The position numbers were made by a program, and so were the translations under genes. The notes under the pieces were generated by a model. The model saw nothing but the letters and a program-made list of their open reading frames with translations, did no database searches and was not told the DNA's origin. Shown here one piece after another: positions 43,624 through 53,011 of a DNA stretch of 64,000 nt. Source of the stretch: Paracoccus sp. SCSIO 75233 (GTDB lineage Bacteria > Pseudomonadota > Alphaproteobacteria > Rhodobacterales > Rhodobacteraceae); assembly GCF_027912675.1 (NCBI RefSeq), contig NZ_CP115757.1, positions 248,001 to 312,000 on the forward strand, read 5' to 3'. Numbering within the stretch: the stretch's first letter is position 1; every line of letters starts with the position of its first letter.

Positions 43624-44799
43624 ATGGCAAATCTGAAACTCACCGATGTCGCGAAATCCTATGGCGACGTGAATGTGCTTCGGAACATCAATCTCGATAT
43701 TACATCGGGCGAGTTCATCGTCTTTGTCGGCCCGTCCGGCTGCGGCAAATCCACCCTGCTGCGGATGATCGCGGGGCTGGAGCGGATCACCGGCGGCACG
43801 CTGGAAATCGACGGGCAGAAGATGAACGACATCCCGCCCAGCCAACGCGGGATCGCAATGGTGTTCCAGTCCTACGCGCTCTATCCGCATATGACGGTGC
43901 GCGACAATATGGCCTTCGCGCTCAAGATCGCCGGCCAGTCGAAGGAGCAGATACAGGAAGCCACCGACCGCGCCGGCAAGATGCTGCAACTGACGCCCTA
44001 TCTGGACCGTCTGCCCAAGGCGCTGTCGGGCGGGCAGCGTCAGCGTGTGGCCATCGGTCGGGCCATCGTGCGCGACCCGAAGGTCTATTTGTTCGACGAA
44101 CCGCTGTCGAATCTCGACGCCGCACTGCGCGTGGCAACCCGGATCGAGATCGCGCAGCTCAAGGAATCGATGCCCGACCGCACGATGATCTATGTCACCC
44201 ACGACCAGACGGAGGCGATGACGCTGGCCGACCGGATCGTCGTTCTGGCAGGTGGCGGCATCGCTCAGGTCGGCGCGCCGCTGGAGCTTTACGAACGCCC
44301 GATCAACGAATTCGTCGCCCAGTTCATCGGCTCCCCCGCCATGAACCTGCTGCCGGGGAAGGTCACCCAGACCGGCCAGCGGACGACCGTCCAACTCGAT
44401 GGTGGCGGCGTGGCAGAGGTCGCGATCCCCACCAAGCCGGAGGATCAGGGTCTCAGCGTCAATCTCGGCGTCCGGCCGGAGGATATGCGCGAAACCGACG
44501 GTCCGGCGCTGTTCGAAGGCACGGTCGATCTGACCGAGGCACTGGGCGAGGTCACGCTGCTCTATTTCGGCACCGGGCAGGAGGCGGAGCCGGTGATTGC
44601 CAAGCTGCCGGGTATCCATGCCGGCCTGAACCGCAAAACGGTGCGCCTGACCGCCGATCCCGAAGCGATGCATCTGTTCCATGAGGGCAACTCGTTGCTT
44701 TACCGCGACGGACCGCCGCCGCCGCGCCCGCGCGATGTGCCTGAACCGCCCGGCGGCGAAGACCTTGACGAGATCGCCAAACCGAACCCGGCACGCTGA
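43624..44799 (+). CDS. aglK: Alpha-glucoside ABC transporter ATP-binding protein AglK
   Basis: A MalK/UgpC-type ATPase of 391 aa that powers AglFG. Walker A is GPSGCGKST, signature LSGGQRQRVAIGRAI, Walker B VYLFDEPLSNLDA, and H-loop YVTHDQTEA. The C-terminal part has the OB-fold regulatory (TOBE) domain (LSVNLGVRPEDM). A Pro-rich C-terminal tail follows. It ends the agl operon; no LacI-type aglR gene is found on either side. Confidence 0.94.
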   Translation: MANLKLTDVAKSYGDVNVLRNINLDITSGEFIVFVGPSGCGKSTLLRMIAGLERITGGTLEIDGQKMNDIPPSQRGIAMVFQSYALYPHMTVRDNMAFALKIAGQSKEQIQEATDRAGKMLQLTPYLDRLPKALSGGQRQRVAIGRAIVRDPKVYLFDEPLSNLDAALRVATRIEIAQLKESMPDRTMIYVTHDQTEAMTLADRIVVLAGGGIAQVGAPLELYERPINEFVAQFIGSPAMNLLPGKVTQTGQRTTVQLDGGGVAEVAIPTKPEDQGLSVNLGVRPEDMRETDGPALFEGTVDLTEALGEVTLLYFGTGQEAEPVIAKLPGIHAGLNRKTVRLTADPEAMHLFHEGNSLLYRDGPPPPRPRDVPEPPGGEDLDEIAKPNPAR

Positions 44800-44859
44800 G
44801 CCTTCATTGACCCCTAGCGCCAACGCGCCTAATCCTGTCGCAAAGGCGAAGGGATCGGA

Positions 44860-46236
44860 ATGAAGATCATCATCTGCGGGACGGGGCAGGTCGGCTGGCA
44901 GATTGCCCGCCACCTGTCGGGCGAACGTAACGACGTCACCGTGATCGACAATAACGGCGAACTCGTGCGCCGCGCGACGGAGGCGCTTGATGTGCAGGGC
45001 GTCACCGGCTTTGCCAGCCATCCCGAGGTGCTGGACCGGGCGGGTGCGCGTGACGCCGATCTGATTATCGCCGCGACCTACTCGGACGAGGTGAACATGG
45101 TCACCTGTCAGGTCGCGCATTCGGTGTTTCAGGTGCCGCGCAAGATCGCCCGGCTGCGCAGCTCCGCCTATCTCGACGCGATTTATTCCGATCTCTACCG
45201 CACCGATCACCTGCCGATTGACGTCGTCATCAGCCCCGAACGCGAGGTCGCGCGCGCAGCGCTGGCGCGCCTGCGGGCGCCCTCTACCTTCGAGGCGGAG
45301 GATTTTCTGGACGGCAAGGTCCGGCTGCTGGGCCTCGTGCTGGACGAAACCTGCCCGGCGCTGAATACCCCGCTGCGGCAACTCAACGATCTGTTTTCCA
45401 GTCTCCGGGCGATTGTCGTCGGGGTCCGCCGTGAGGGGCGGCTATTCGCGCCGGAATCCAATGACCAGCTTTTCGCGGGCGATCAGATCTATGTCTTCTC
45501 TGACCGCGAGGATGTGGACCGCACGCTGGAAATCTTCGGCAAGCAGACCCAGCGGACGGAGCGGGTCATTATCATCGGCGGCGGCAATGTCGGCCTGTCG
45601 GTGGCCCGCAGCCTGGAAACCGCGCGCCAGCGGGTCCGTACCAAGATTATCGAGCGGAGCCGCGAAAGGGCGGAATTCGCGGCGGATTCGCTGGAACGGA
45701 CCATTGTGCTTCATGGCGACGGCCTGTCGGCGGAACTGCTGGAAGAGGCGTCGATTGCCAAGGCTGACGCCGTGCTGACGCTGACCGATGACGACAAGGT
45801 CAATATCCTCGCAGCGGTCCGGGCCAAACAGACCGGGGCGAAGCTGGTCGTCAGCCTTGTGAACGATCCGACACTTGTTTCGCTGATGGGGCCGCTCGAC
45901 ATTGACGCCTATATCAACCCGCGTTCAACTACGGTGTCGACCATCCTGCGCCATGTCCGGCACGGGCGTGTGCGCGACATCTATTCGATTGGCGACGCCG
46001 AGGCCGAGGTGATCGAGGCGCAGGTGCTGGCCACCTCCTCCATGTCAGGGCGGGCGATTCGCGATATCGACCTGCCGGAGGGCGCGCTGATCGGGATGGT
46101 GATGAAGAACGACAAGATCGTTAAGCCGAACCCCGACACGCGCATAGAGGAAGGCGATATCATCTGCATCTTCGCGCTCACCCCCGATGTCCCGGAGGTC
46201 GAGCGGCTGTTGCAGGTCGCCATCGACTTCTTCTGA
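44860..46236 (+). CDS. trkA: Trk potassium uptake regulatory subunit TrkA
   Basis: A peripheral NAD(H)-binding subunit of 458 aa that gates TrkH. It is built from two RCK units: the first has GTGQVGWQIARHL at residue 6, the second GGGNVGLSVARSL near residue 236, each followed by a TrkA-C domain. The last residues (EVERLLQVAIDFF) are typical. The stop overlaps trkH (TGATG). In many alphaproteobacteria ntrYX precedes this gene; here the agl operon does. Confidence 0.96.
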   Translation: MKIIICGTGQVGWQIARHLSGERNDVTVIDNNGELVRRATEALDVQGVTGFASHPEVLDRAGARDADLIIAATYSDEVNMVTCQVAHSVFQVPRKIARLRSSAYLDAIYSDLYRTDHLPIDVVISPEREVARAALARLRAPSTFEAEDFLDGKVRLLGLVLDETCPALNTPLRQLNDLFSSLRAIVVGVRREGRLFAPESNDQLFAGDQIYVFSDREDVDRTLEIFGKQTQRTERVIIIGGGNVGLSVARSLETARQRVRTKIIERSRERAEFAADSLERTIVLHGDGLSAELLEEASIAKADAVLTLTDDDKVNILAAVRAKQTGAKLVVSLVNDPTLVSLMGPLDIDAYINPRSTTVSTILRHVRHGRVRDIYSIGDAEAEVIEAQVLATSSMSGRAIRDIDLPEGALIGMVMKNDKIVKPNPDTRIEEGDIICIFALTPDVPEVERLLQVAIDFF

Positions 46237-47864
46237 TGTCCTTCTTCAGCCGGATGCCCCTGTTTGTGTTGCTGATCGGTGTCGCCGGTCTGGCAATGCT
46301 GGTTCCTGCGGCTTATGCAGCGGCAACGGCGTGGTATGAAATCGCGCGTTCCTTTCTGTTCAGCTCGGTGCTGATGCTGGTGCTGACCGCGCTTCTCGGT
46401 GCAGCGACCGCTGGGGGACGGCGGCCCGGCCCGCATGGCCGCTCCGTTCTGGCGACGATGCTGGGGGTGCTCGGCGTGCTGCCCATAGCGCTTGGCCTGC
46501 CGCTGGCAATGGTGCTGCCCGACACCGGGATATTCAACGCGTGGTGGGAGATGGTCAGTTGCCTGACCACAACCGGCGCATCGCTTTATGCCGCCGATAT
46601 GCTGGCCCCGCCGATCCATCTGTGGCGGGCGCTTGTCGGCTGGCTGGGCGGGTTGTTCATTCTGGTCAGCGCCGTGGCTGTGCTGTCGCCAATGAAGGTC
46701 GGCGGGTTCGAGATCCTGTCGTCACCCTATGGCCGGAGCGAACGTTTCAGGCCCCTGCCCGAAAGCGCCGATCCGCGCAACCAGCCGCAATTTTTCCTCG
46801 GCCTCGGTGCTGATCGCACGACGCCGTCGGCGCGGGCGATGCGGGTTCTGCGTGATGTCGGGCCGTATTACGCCGGGCTGACGCTGGCACTCTGGGTCAT
46901 TCTGCTGCTGGCAGGCGATCCGGGGCTGGTTGCCCTTTGCCGTGCGCTTGGCACGCTTTCGACCTCTGGCATCTCGCCGGTCGCCGGATCGGTCGGCGTG
47001 CATTCCGGCGTTCTGGGCGAGGTGGTTGTGGCGTTCTTCATGATCTTCGCCCTGACGCGGCGCTTCTGGCCCGGCGGCGGCGAGCTGCGCGCGACGGAAA
47101 CCTTGCGCACCGACCCCGAACTGCGCCTCGGGCTCACCGTCGTGGTGCTGGTGGCGCTGGTATTGTTCCTGCGCCATTTCTTCACCTCGTTCGAACAGGA
47201 AATCGCGGCATCGAATGTGGCGACGGGTGTTCTGATCTCACTTCGGAACGCGGCTGTCGCGGCCTGGGGCGGGTTCTTCAACGCCCTGTCATTCCTGACC
47301 ACGACCGGCTGGAACTCTGTCGACTGGCAGGGGGCGCGAAGCTGGTCCGGCCTTGAATCGCCGGGCCTTCTGCTGGCTGGGCTGGCGATCATGGGCGGCG
47401 GCGTCGCCACCACGGCGGGCGGGGTGAAGCTGCTGCGCGTCTACGCACTGGCCCGGCAGAGCGAGCGTGAGCTGGAGCGGGTCGTGCATCCCACCTCCGT
47501 CAGTGGCGGCGGCCGCATGGCGCGGCGGCTGCGCAGCGAGGGGGCCTATCTGGCCTTCATCTTCTTCATGCTCTTTGCGCTGTCCATTGCCGTGACCGTG
47601 CTGCTGGTATCGATTCGGCCCATCGAGTTTGACACGGCAGTGATTCTCTCCGTCTCTGCCCTGACAAACACCGGACCGCTGGCCGGGACCATCCATCTGA
47701 CCCCCAGCTTCGAATCAACCGCCGGTTTCGCCTCAAACCCCTGGGAAGGCTGGTCCGGCCTTGCTGCGCTGCCGAAAACGGTGCTGGCGGGGGCTATGAT
47801 TGTGGGGCGGTTGGAGACGTTGGCGATATTGGCGCTGGTCACGCCGGATTTCTGGCGTCGCTGA
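46236..47864 (+). CDS. trkH: Trk potassium transporter membrane subunit TrkH
   Basis: A potassium channel-like transporter of 542 aa with about ten membrane spans and four pore loops. Selectivity-filter regions include SCLTTTGASLY, ALGTLSTSGISP, LSFLTTTGWNSVDW and SALTNTGPLAG. Works with the preceding TrkA. A cytoplasmic loop with VVHPTSVSGGG and MARRLRSEG lies late in the protein. The stop is followed by a 93-base gap that probably contains the hfq promoter. Confidence 0.95.
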   Translation: MSFFSRMPLFVLLIGVAGLAMLVPAAYAAATAWYEIARSFLFSSVLMLVLTALLGAATAGGRRPGPHGRSVLATMLGVLGVLPIALGLPLAMVLPDTGIFNAWWEMVSCLTTTGASLYAADMLAPPIHLWRALVGWLGGLFILVSAVAVLSPMKVGGFEILSSPYGRSERFRPLPESADPRNQPQFFLGLGADRTTPSARAMRVLRDVGPYYAGLTLALWVILLLAGDPGLVALCRALGTLSTSGISPVAGSVGVHSGVLGEVVVAFFMIFALTRRFWPGGGELRATETLRTDPELRLGLTVVVLVALVLFLRHFFTSFEQEIAASNVATGVLISLRNAAVAAWGGFFNALSFLTTTGWNSVDWQGARSWSGLESPGLLLAGLAIMGGGVATTAGGVKLLRVYALARQSERELERVVHPTSVSGGGRMARRLRSEGAYLAFIFFMLFALSIAVTVLLVSIRPIEFDTAVILSVSALTNTGPLAGTIHLTPSFESTAGFASNPWEGWSGLAALPKTVLAGAMIVGRLETLAILALVTPDFWRR

Positions 47865-47957
47865 TTGGCAACAGGATCACGGAGTTCGCATCCAAATCTT
47901 GTAAGTTACCGATTCGTCCCATAGATTTTCGAGAACCAACAAGAAAAGGGACCTAAC

Positions 47958-48191
47958 ATGGCTGGCGACAAACAGAATCTTCAGGATGCTTTCCTGAATC
48001 ACGTGCGCAAGGCCAAGGTTCCGGTGACGATCTTTCTGATCAACGGCGTGAAACTTCAGGGCGTTATCACCTGGTTCGATAACTTCTGTGTATTGCTGCG
48101 CCGGGACGGTCAATCACAGCTCGTCTATAAACACGCCATTTCGACCATCATGCCGGGTGCGCCGATCAGCCTGTATGAGGGCGACGACTGA
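47958..48191 (+). CDS. hfq: RNA chaperone Hfq
   Basis: A 77-aa Sm-like protein that forms hexamer rings and pairs small RNAs with mRNAs. Sm1 is [20 protein letters not shown] and Sm2 is the conserved YKHAIST. The C-terminal tail after Sm2 is very short, as in other alphaproteobacteria. The ribosome site AAAAGGGACCTAAC precedes the ATG. hflX starts at the very next base after the stop. Confidence 0.98.
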   Translation: MAGDKQNLQDAFLNHVRKAKVPVTIFLINGVKLQGVITWFDNFCVLLRRDGQSQLVYKHAISTIMPGAPISLYEGDD

Positions 48192-49490
48192 TTGGCTGAG
48201 CCGCACGTCACCGAACGCGCGCCGACGCGCGCCTTTGTCCTGCATCCCGACATAGACGGCAGCGCCGCGCCGCGCCGCGCGCCGGAAAGCGCGCTGGCCG
48301 AAGCCGTGGCGCTGGCCGAGGCTTTGCCGGGGATCGAGATCGTGGGCGCAGAGGCCGTGCGCCTGCGCAACCCGTCGCCGGGGCAGCTTTTCTCGGCCGG
48401 CAAGCTGGACGAGGTGGCGGCGTCGCTGGAGGCGGTCGAGGCCGAGCTGGTGCTGATCGACGGGCCGGTTACGCCGGTGCAGCAGCGCAATCTGGAAAAG
48501 CAATGGGACGTCAAGATCCTCGACCGGACCGGGCTGATCCTAGAAATCTTCGCGGATCGGGCGCGGACGCGGGAGGGGGTGCTGCAAGTCGAACTCGCCG
48601 CGCTCAGCTATCAGCGGACACGGCTGGTGCGGGCGTGGACCCACCTTGAACGTCAGCGGGGCGGTCTCGGCTTCGTCGGCGGCCCGGGTGAAACGCAGAT
48701 CGAGGCTGACCGGCGGGCGATTGACGAGCAGACGACCCGGCTCAGGCGTCAGCTTGAGCGGGTGGTGAAAACACGCAGCCTGCACAGGGCCTCGCGCGCC
48801 AAGGTGCCGTATCCGATCGTGGCGCTGGTGGGCTATACGAATGCCGGGAAATCGACGCTGTTCAACCGCATGACCGGGGCGGAGGTGCTGGCGAAAGACA
48901 TGCTGTTCGCGACGCTGGACCCGACGATGCGGGCGATCCGTCTGCCCGGCGGGCGGCAGATCATTCTGTCGGACACGGTTGGGTTCATCAGCGATCTGCC
49001 GACCGAGCTGGTCGCGGCGTTCCGGGCCACGCTGGAGGAGGTTCTGGAGGCGGATCTGATCCTGCATGTGCGCGACATCAGCCATCCAGAGACCGAGGAA
49101 CAGGCCGAGGATGTGGCCGAAATCCTTGAATCGCTGGGCGTTGACGAGGATGTGGCGCTGGTCGAGGTGTGGAACAAGATCGACGCGCTGAGCCCGGCGA
49201 CGCGGGCGGCACTGCGCCGGACCGGGGGGCGCAGCGAGGCGGTGCAGGCCATAAGCGCACTGACGGGCGAAGGGCTGGACGATCTGGCCGAGACCATCGA
49301 AGCCGCGCTTGAGGAGGTGCTGTCCGAACCGCGCGAACCGGCAGAACTGCGGCTGGATTTCAGCGAGGGAAAACGCCGCGCCTGGCTGCATGAGGCGGGT
49401 GTTGTCGAGTCGGAGGAGGTGACCGAGGACGGCCATGTCATCCGAGTCAACTGGACAACAAGACAGCGGCAGGCCTTCGGCGCGCTCTAG
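48192..49490 (+). CDS. hflX: Ribosome-splitting GTPase HflX
   Basis: A GTPase of the Obg-HflX superfamily that rescues stalled or stressed ribosomes. The N-terminal HflX domain has LRNPSPGQLFSAGKLDE and the Gly-rich GGLGFVGGPGETQIE. The G domain begins near residue 213: G1 GYTNAGKST, G3 DTVGFI, G4 NKID. The 432-aa length is normal. The start is a TTG directly after the hfq TGA; no better start lies within reach, and the distance suggests coupled translation. Confidence 0.95.
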   Translation: MAEPHVTERAPTRAFVLHPDIDGSAAPRRAPESALAEAVALAEALPGIEIVGAEAVRLRNPSPGQLFSAGKLDEVAASLEAVEAELVLIDGPVTPVQQRNLEKQWDVKILDRTGLILEIFADRARTREGVLQVELAALSYQRTRLVRAWTHLERQRGGLGFVGGPGETQIEADRRAIDEQTTRLRRQLERVVKTRSLHRASRAKVPYPIVALVGYTNAGKSTLFNRMTGAEVLAKDMLFATLDPTMRAIRLPGGRQIILSDTVGFISDLPTELVAAFRATLEEVLEADLILHVRDISHPETEEQAEDVAEILESLGVDEDVALVEVWNKIDALSPATRAALRRTGGRSEAVQAISALTGEGLDDLAETIEAALEEVLSEPREPAELRLDFSEGKRRAWLHEAGVVESEEVTEDGHVIRVNWTTRQRQAFGAL

Positions 49491-49494
49491 CGCC

Positions 49495-49519
49495 GAAACC
49501 CCAGCCTGTGCTGGGTTTC
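49495..49519 (+). terminator. Terminator after hflX
   Basis: GAAACCCCAG and CTGGGTTTC form a 9-bp stem with one bulged C around a 6-nt loop, five bases past the hflX stop. There is no strong T-tract. Confidence 0.5.
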
Positions 49520-49533
49520 ACAGCGCACAACCC

Positions 49534-49577
49534 GTACACATGGCGTACACAAGCTGTACACCGACGGTACACGCAGC
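49534..49577 (+). repeat. Four tandem 11-bp repeats with invariant GTACAC
   Basis: GTACAC occurs at 49534, 49545, 49556 and 49567, exactly 11 bp apart, with variable 5-bp spacers. Regular phasing near one helical turn puts every copy on the same face of the DNA. The block lies just after the hflX terminator and before a convergent lipoprotein gene. It resembles an iteron or operator array, but no binding protein can be named. Confidence 0.75.
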
Positions 49578-49662
49578 ACCGCATGATTTGTCAGCGGACA
49601 CCCCGGCGTAAAATTCCGGTCCGGGATGCCCGCTGCGATTTTACGAATCGTTCAGGCCTCGG

Positions 49663-49911
49663 TCAGAGATCGTTGGCGTTGTTCAACAGGTCGGCGGCGC
49701 GGACGGTCCGGCCGCTGGGCAGGCGGCAGAGATCGGCGCGGCGGCGGTTGACGACGCGGTTCATGACTTCCCCGCCGACCGACTCGCAATAGAGGGCGGC
49801 GGGATCGACCTGAACCCGCATGGTGCTGGTGGTCGAATTCGAGTTGCTGCTGCCACCGCCGCCACAAGCGGCGAGCAGGGGAATCACGGTCATAAGAATT
49901 AGGGGGCGCAT
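49663..49911 (-). CDS. Small lipoprotein with DUF333-like domain
   Basis: An 82-residue lipoprotein: signal and lipobox MRPLILMTVIPLLAAC, a Gly/Ser/Asn linker, then a domain with DPAALYCESVGGEVMNR and DLCRLPSGRTVRAADLLN. The two conserved Cys and the YC..xGG...CxLPxG pattern match DUF333, found in small envelope lipoproteins, some annotated as putative haemolysins without proof. Function unknown. It is monocistronic. Confidence 0.8.
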   Translation of the reverse strand: MRPLILMTVIPLLAACGGGGSSNSNSTTSTMRVQVDPAALYCESVGGEVMNRVVNRRRADLCRLPSGRTVRAADLLNNANDL

Positions 49912-50348
49912 GGGGCCTCAGGTTGTTTGAAATAATGATGGAACAACTCAGGAGACAAAGAGTCGTTCCGTTCCTGGGTTCAAACGGACGAAACTTCAAT
50001 CAAAGATTGCGTTACCTGATAAAAGGGCGGGTCAGCAAGGAGCTTTGACTGGCGCTGACCCGCCTGAAAGGTGGATTTGCATACAGGCGAGATGCGTATC
50101 AACCAATCAATAATCATGAATTATCATATAGTTGTGAGTTCAGCAATCAAATTTTTATAATTTGCTAAAATGCGTAATAAAAATACAAGATTTGCAACTG
50201 AAACGCGTGTTTTTCCTACGTTTTCCGAATATCCGAACTGGCGAACAGGTCGTCGCACGACAAACCGCCTTGACCCATGACGGGGCTTTCGCCCTAAACT
50301 TGTCCACCAAATCCGGGCAGAATCGCCCGCGTGACACAAGGGGTTGCC
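49912..50348. other. Divergent intergenic region, no gene seen
   Basis: About 440 bases between the lipoprotein gene and the BMP operon. 50090-50220 is markedly AT-rich compared with the surroundings. TTGACC at about 50269, followed about 17 bases later by CCTAAA, is a possible promoter for the transporter operon. I looked for a purine-riboswitch core upstream of this nucleoside-type operon and found none. Confidence 0.4.
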
Positions 50349-51338
50349 ATGACCGTAAACAAAACTCTTTTCGCCTCGGTTGCTGTGATCGGCCTGACGG
50401 CGGGGGCCGCATTCGCCGAACCGGCGCTGATTTTCGATCTGGGCGGCAAGTTTGACAAGTCCTTTAACGAATCCGCTTACACCGGCGCGGCACGCTGGGC
50501 GGAGGAGACCGGCGGCAGCTATAAAGAGCTGGAGATGCAGTCCGAGGCCCAGCGGGAACAGGCGCTGCGGCGCTTGGCGCAGAGCGGCGCAAACCCGATT
50601 GTGATGACCGGCTTTGCCTTTGCCGAGGTGCTGAACAAGATCGCGCCCGACTATGCGGACACGAAATTCGTCATTATCGACGGCGTGGTCGAGCAGCCGA
50701 ATGTGCAGTCGAATATCTTCAATGAGGGTGAGGGGTCGTATCTGGCGGGCATCATGGCCGCGCAGGCTTCTGAATCCGGGACGGTCGGGTTTATCGGCGG
50801 CATGGATATTCCGCTGATCCATAAATTCGAGTGCGGTTATCGTCAGGGTTTCCTGGCCGCCAACCCCGAGGGTGAGGTTATCATCAACTACACCGGCACG
50901 ACGCCTGCGGCGTGGAACGATCCGGTGAAGGGCGGGGAACTGACCCGCGCGCAGATCTCCCAAGGGGCGGACGTGATCTATGCGGCGGCGGGCGGCACCG
51001 GGATCGGTGTGTTGCAGACCGCTGCGGATGAGGGGGTTCTGTCCATCGGTGTGGACAGCAACCAGAACCATCTGCATCCGGGCAAGGTTCTGACCTCGGT
51101 CGTCAAGAATGTCGATGTGGCCGTGTTTGACGCCTTTACCGCCGGTGAAGCGGTCGAGCCGGGGTTGAAAGTCTGGGATGTCGCTTCGGGCGGTGTCGAC
51201 GTCGCGATGGATGATAACAATGCCGCGCTTGTCTCGGAAGAGATGAAGGCAGCGGTCGATGACGCGCGGGCGAAGATCACCTCGGGCGAGATCGAGGTTC
51301 ATGACTATATGACTGACAATAGCTGCCCGGTCGATTGA
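50349..51338 (+). CDS. BMP-family ABC transporter substrate-binding protein
   Basis: A periplasmic protein of 329 aa from the basic membrane protein/Med family (PnrA, YufN), which binds purine or other nucleosides. A Sec signal (MTVNKTLFASVAVIGLTAGAAFA) is followed by the typical start PALIFDLGGKFDKSFNESAYTGA, then VEQPNVQSNIFNEGEGSYLAGIMAA and GVDSNQNHL. The start ATG follows AAGGGGTTGCC. It heads a five-gene unit with ATPase, two permeases and purine nucleoside phosphorylase, which supports a nucleoside substrate. Confidence 0.92.
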   Translation: MTVNKTLFASVAVIGLTAGAAFAEPALIFDLGGKFDKSFNESAYTGAARWAEETGGSYKELEMQSEAQREQALRRLAQSGANPIVMTGFAFAEVLNKIAPDYADTKFVIIDGVVEQPNVQSNIFNEGEGSYLAGIMAAQASESGTVGFIGGMDIPLIHKFECGYRQGFLAANPEGEVIINYTGTTPAAWNDPVKGGELTRAQISQGADVIYAAAGGTGIGVLQTAADEGVLSIGVDSNQNHLHPGKVLTSVVKNVDVAVFDAFTAGEAVEPGLKVWDVASGGVDVAMDDNNAALVSEEMKAAVDDARAKITSGEIEVHDYMTDNSCPVD

Positions 51339-53011
51339 TGCCCGAGGCGGTGGCGCAAGAAGGGGGGCCGGGTGCGGCCCCCCAAAACGTGGCGGCGATT
51401 GAGCTGCGCGGTATTTCCAAGGCGTTCGGCCCGGTTCAGGCCAACAAGAATATCGATCTGACGGTCGCGAAAGGATCGATCCACGGCATCATCGGGGAGA
51501 ACGGGGCCGGGAAATCGACGCTGATGTCGATTCTCTATGGGTTCTACAAGCCCGACCGGGGGGAGATCCGCATCAACGGCTCGCCGGTTCAGATCACCGA
51601 TTCCATGGCCGCGATCCGTTCGGGCATCGGCATGGTGTTTCAGCATTTCAAGCTGGTGCGGAATTTCACCGTGCTGGAGAATATTATTCTGGGCGCGGAG
51701 GACGGGCCGATGTTGCGGCCGTCTCTGGCGCGGGCGCGGACGCGGCTGCGGGAACTGGCCGAGGAATATGAATTGCAGGTCGATCCCGACGAGACGATCG
51801 AGGAATTGTCGGTCGGCCATCAGCAGCGGGTGGAGATCCTGAAGGCGCTGTACCGGCAGGCGGATATCCTGATCCTCGATGAGCCGACGGGGGTGCTGAC
51901 ACCGGCGGAGGCGGATCATCTGTTCCGCATTCTCGAAGGGCTGAAGAATGAGGGCAAGACGATCATCCTCATTACCCACAAGCTGCGCGAGATCATGGAG
52001 ATCACCGACACCGTGTCGGTGATGCGGCGCGGCGAGATGGTTGCCAGTGTCAAAACCGCCGAGACCAGCCCCGAGGAGCTGGCGGAGCTGATGGTTGGCC
52101 GCAAGGTGCTGATGGAGGTCGACAAGCAGCCCGCCCGGCCCGGCGAAACTGTGCTTGAGGTCCGCAATCTGCGCCTGGTCGATGACGAGGGGGTGGAGCG
52201 GATCCGGGGCATTGATTTCAGCATCCGCGCCGGTGAGATCGTGGGGATCGCGGGTGTCTCCGGCAATGGGCAGACGCAGTTGCTGGAGTTGCTGGGCGGC
52301 TTCCCCGAGAAGGGCGCGAAGGTCAGCGGCGAGATTTTCGTCAACGGGCAGAGCATTGACCTGACCGGGACGAAATCCGATGCGGCGACGCGGCGGATGC
52401 GCGGGATCGGCCATGTGCCTGAGGACCGGCAGGATGAAGGGCTGATCATGGATTTCGCGGCGTGGGAAAACGTCGCGTTCGGCTATCACCGTGCGCCGGA
52501 ATACAGCAAGGGTGTATTCATGGACCGGGTGGCGATCCGCCAAGATGCGGAGGGCAAGATCGCGCGTTTCGACATCCGCCCGCCGACCTGTGATCTGGCG
52601 GCGCGCAATTTCTCCGGCGGGAACCAGCAGAAGATCGTCGTGGCCCGCGAGGTGGAGCGGAACCCGGATCTGCTGCTGATCGGGCAGCCGACGCGCGGCG
52701 TCGATATTGGCGCCATCGAGTTCATTCACAAGCGCATCGTCGAATTGCGCGATGCGGGCAAGGCGGTGCTTCTGGTCAGTGTGGAACTGGACGAGATCAT
52801 GTCGCTGAGCGACCGGATTCTGGTGATGTTCGACGGCATGATCATGGGTGAACGGCAGGCGGAAAACACCTCCGCCGGGGAGTTGGGGCTGCTGATGGCA
52901 GGCGTGACCGAGACCGATGACGCAAGCCGGGACGACGGTATTCCGCCCGGCCACAGCCACCCGGCGGACCATCCTGCCGAGCCGACCGCCACGCCAGAGG
53001 GGGGACGCTGA
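51338..53011 (+). CDS. ABC transporter ATP-binding protein, double-domain (nucleoside type, YufO/NupO-like)
   Basis: A 557-aa ATPase with two fused nucleotide-binding domains, as in sugar and nucleoside importers. The first has Walker A IIGENGAGKSTLMS, signature ELSVGHQQRVEIL and Walker B ILILDEPTGVLTP. The second has the loop AGVSGNGQTQLLELL in place of a full Walker A, and the signature NFSGGNQQKIVVARE. The degenerate second site is usual in this group. A His/Pro-rich C-terminal tail is present. Overlaps both neighbours by TGATG. Confidence 0.92.
   Translation: MPEAVAQEGGPGAAPQNVAAIELRGISKAFGPVQANKNIDLTVAKGSIHGIIGENGAGKSTLMSILYGFYKPDRGEIRINGSPVQITDSMAAIRSGIGMVFQHFKLVRNFTVLENIILGAEDGPMLRPSLARARTRLRELAEEYELQVDPDETIEELSVGHQQRVEILKALYRQADILILDEPTGVLTPAEADHLFRILEGLKNEGKTIILITHKLREIMEITDTVSVMRRGEMVASVKTAETSPEELAELMVGRKVLMEVDKQPARPGETVLEVRNLRLVDDEGVERIRGIDFSIRAGEIVGIAGVSGNGQTQLLELLGGFPEKGAKVSGEIFVNGQSIDLTGTKSDAATRRMRGIGHVPEDRQDEGLIMDFAAWENVAFGYHRAPEYSKGVFMDRVAIRQDAEGKIARFDIRPPTCDLAARNFSGGNQQKIVVAREVERNPDLLLIGQPTRGVDIGAIEFIHKRIVELRDAGKAVLLVSVELDEIMSLSDRILVMFDGMIMGERQAENTSAGELGLLMAGVTETDDASRDDGIPPGHSHPADHPAEPTATPEGGR

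Noticed and set aside
42370..45381. 1003-aa minus-strand frame
   Set aside because: Runs antisense through aglA, aglK and trkA, all of which have clear catalytic motifs; it lacks recognisable domains.
49912..50348. Purine riboswitch upstream of the nucleoside transporter operon
   Set aside because: No conserved three-way-junction core was found; only AT-rich sequence and short hairpins.
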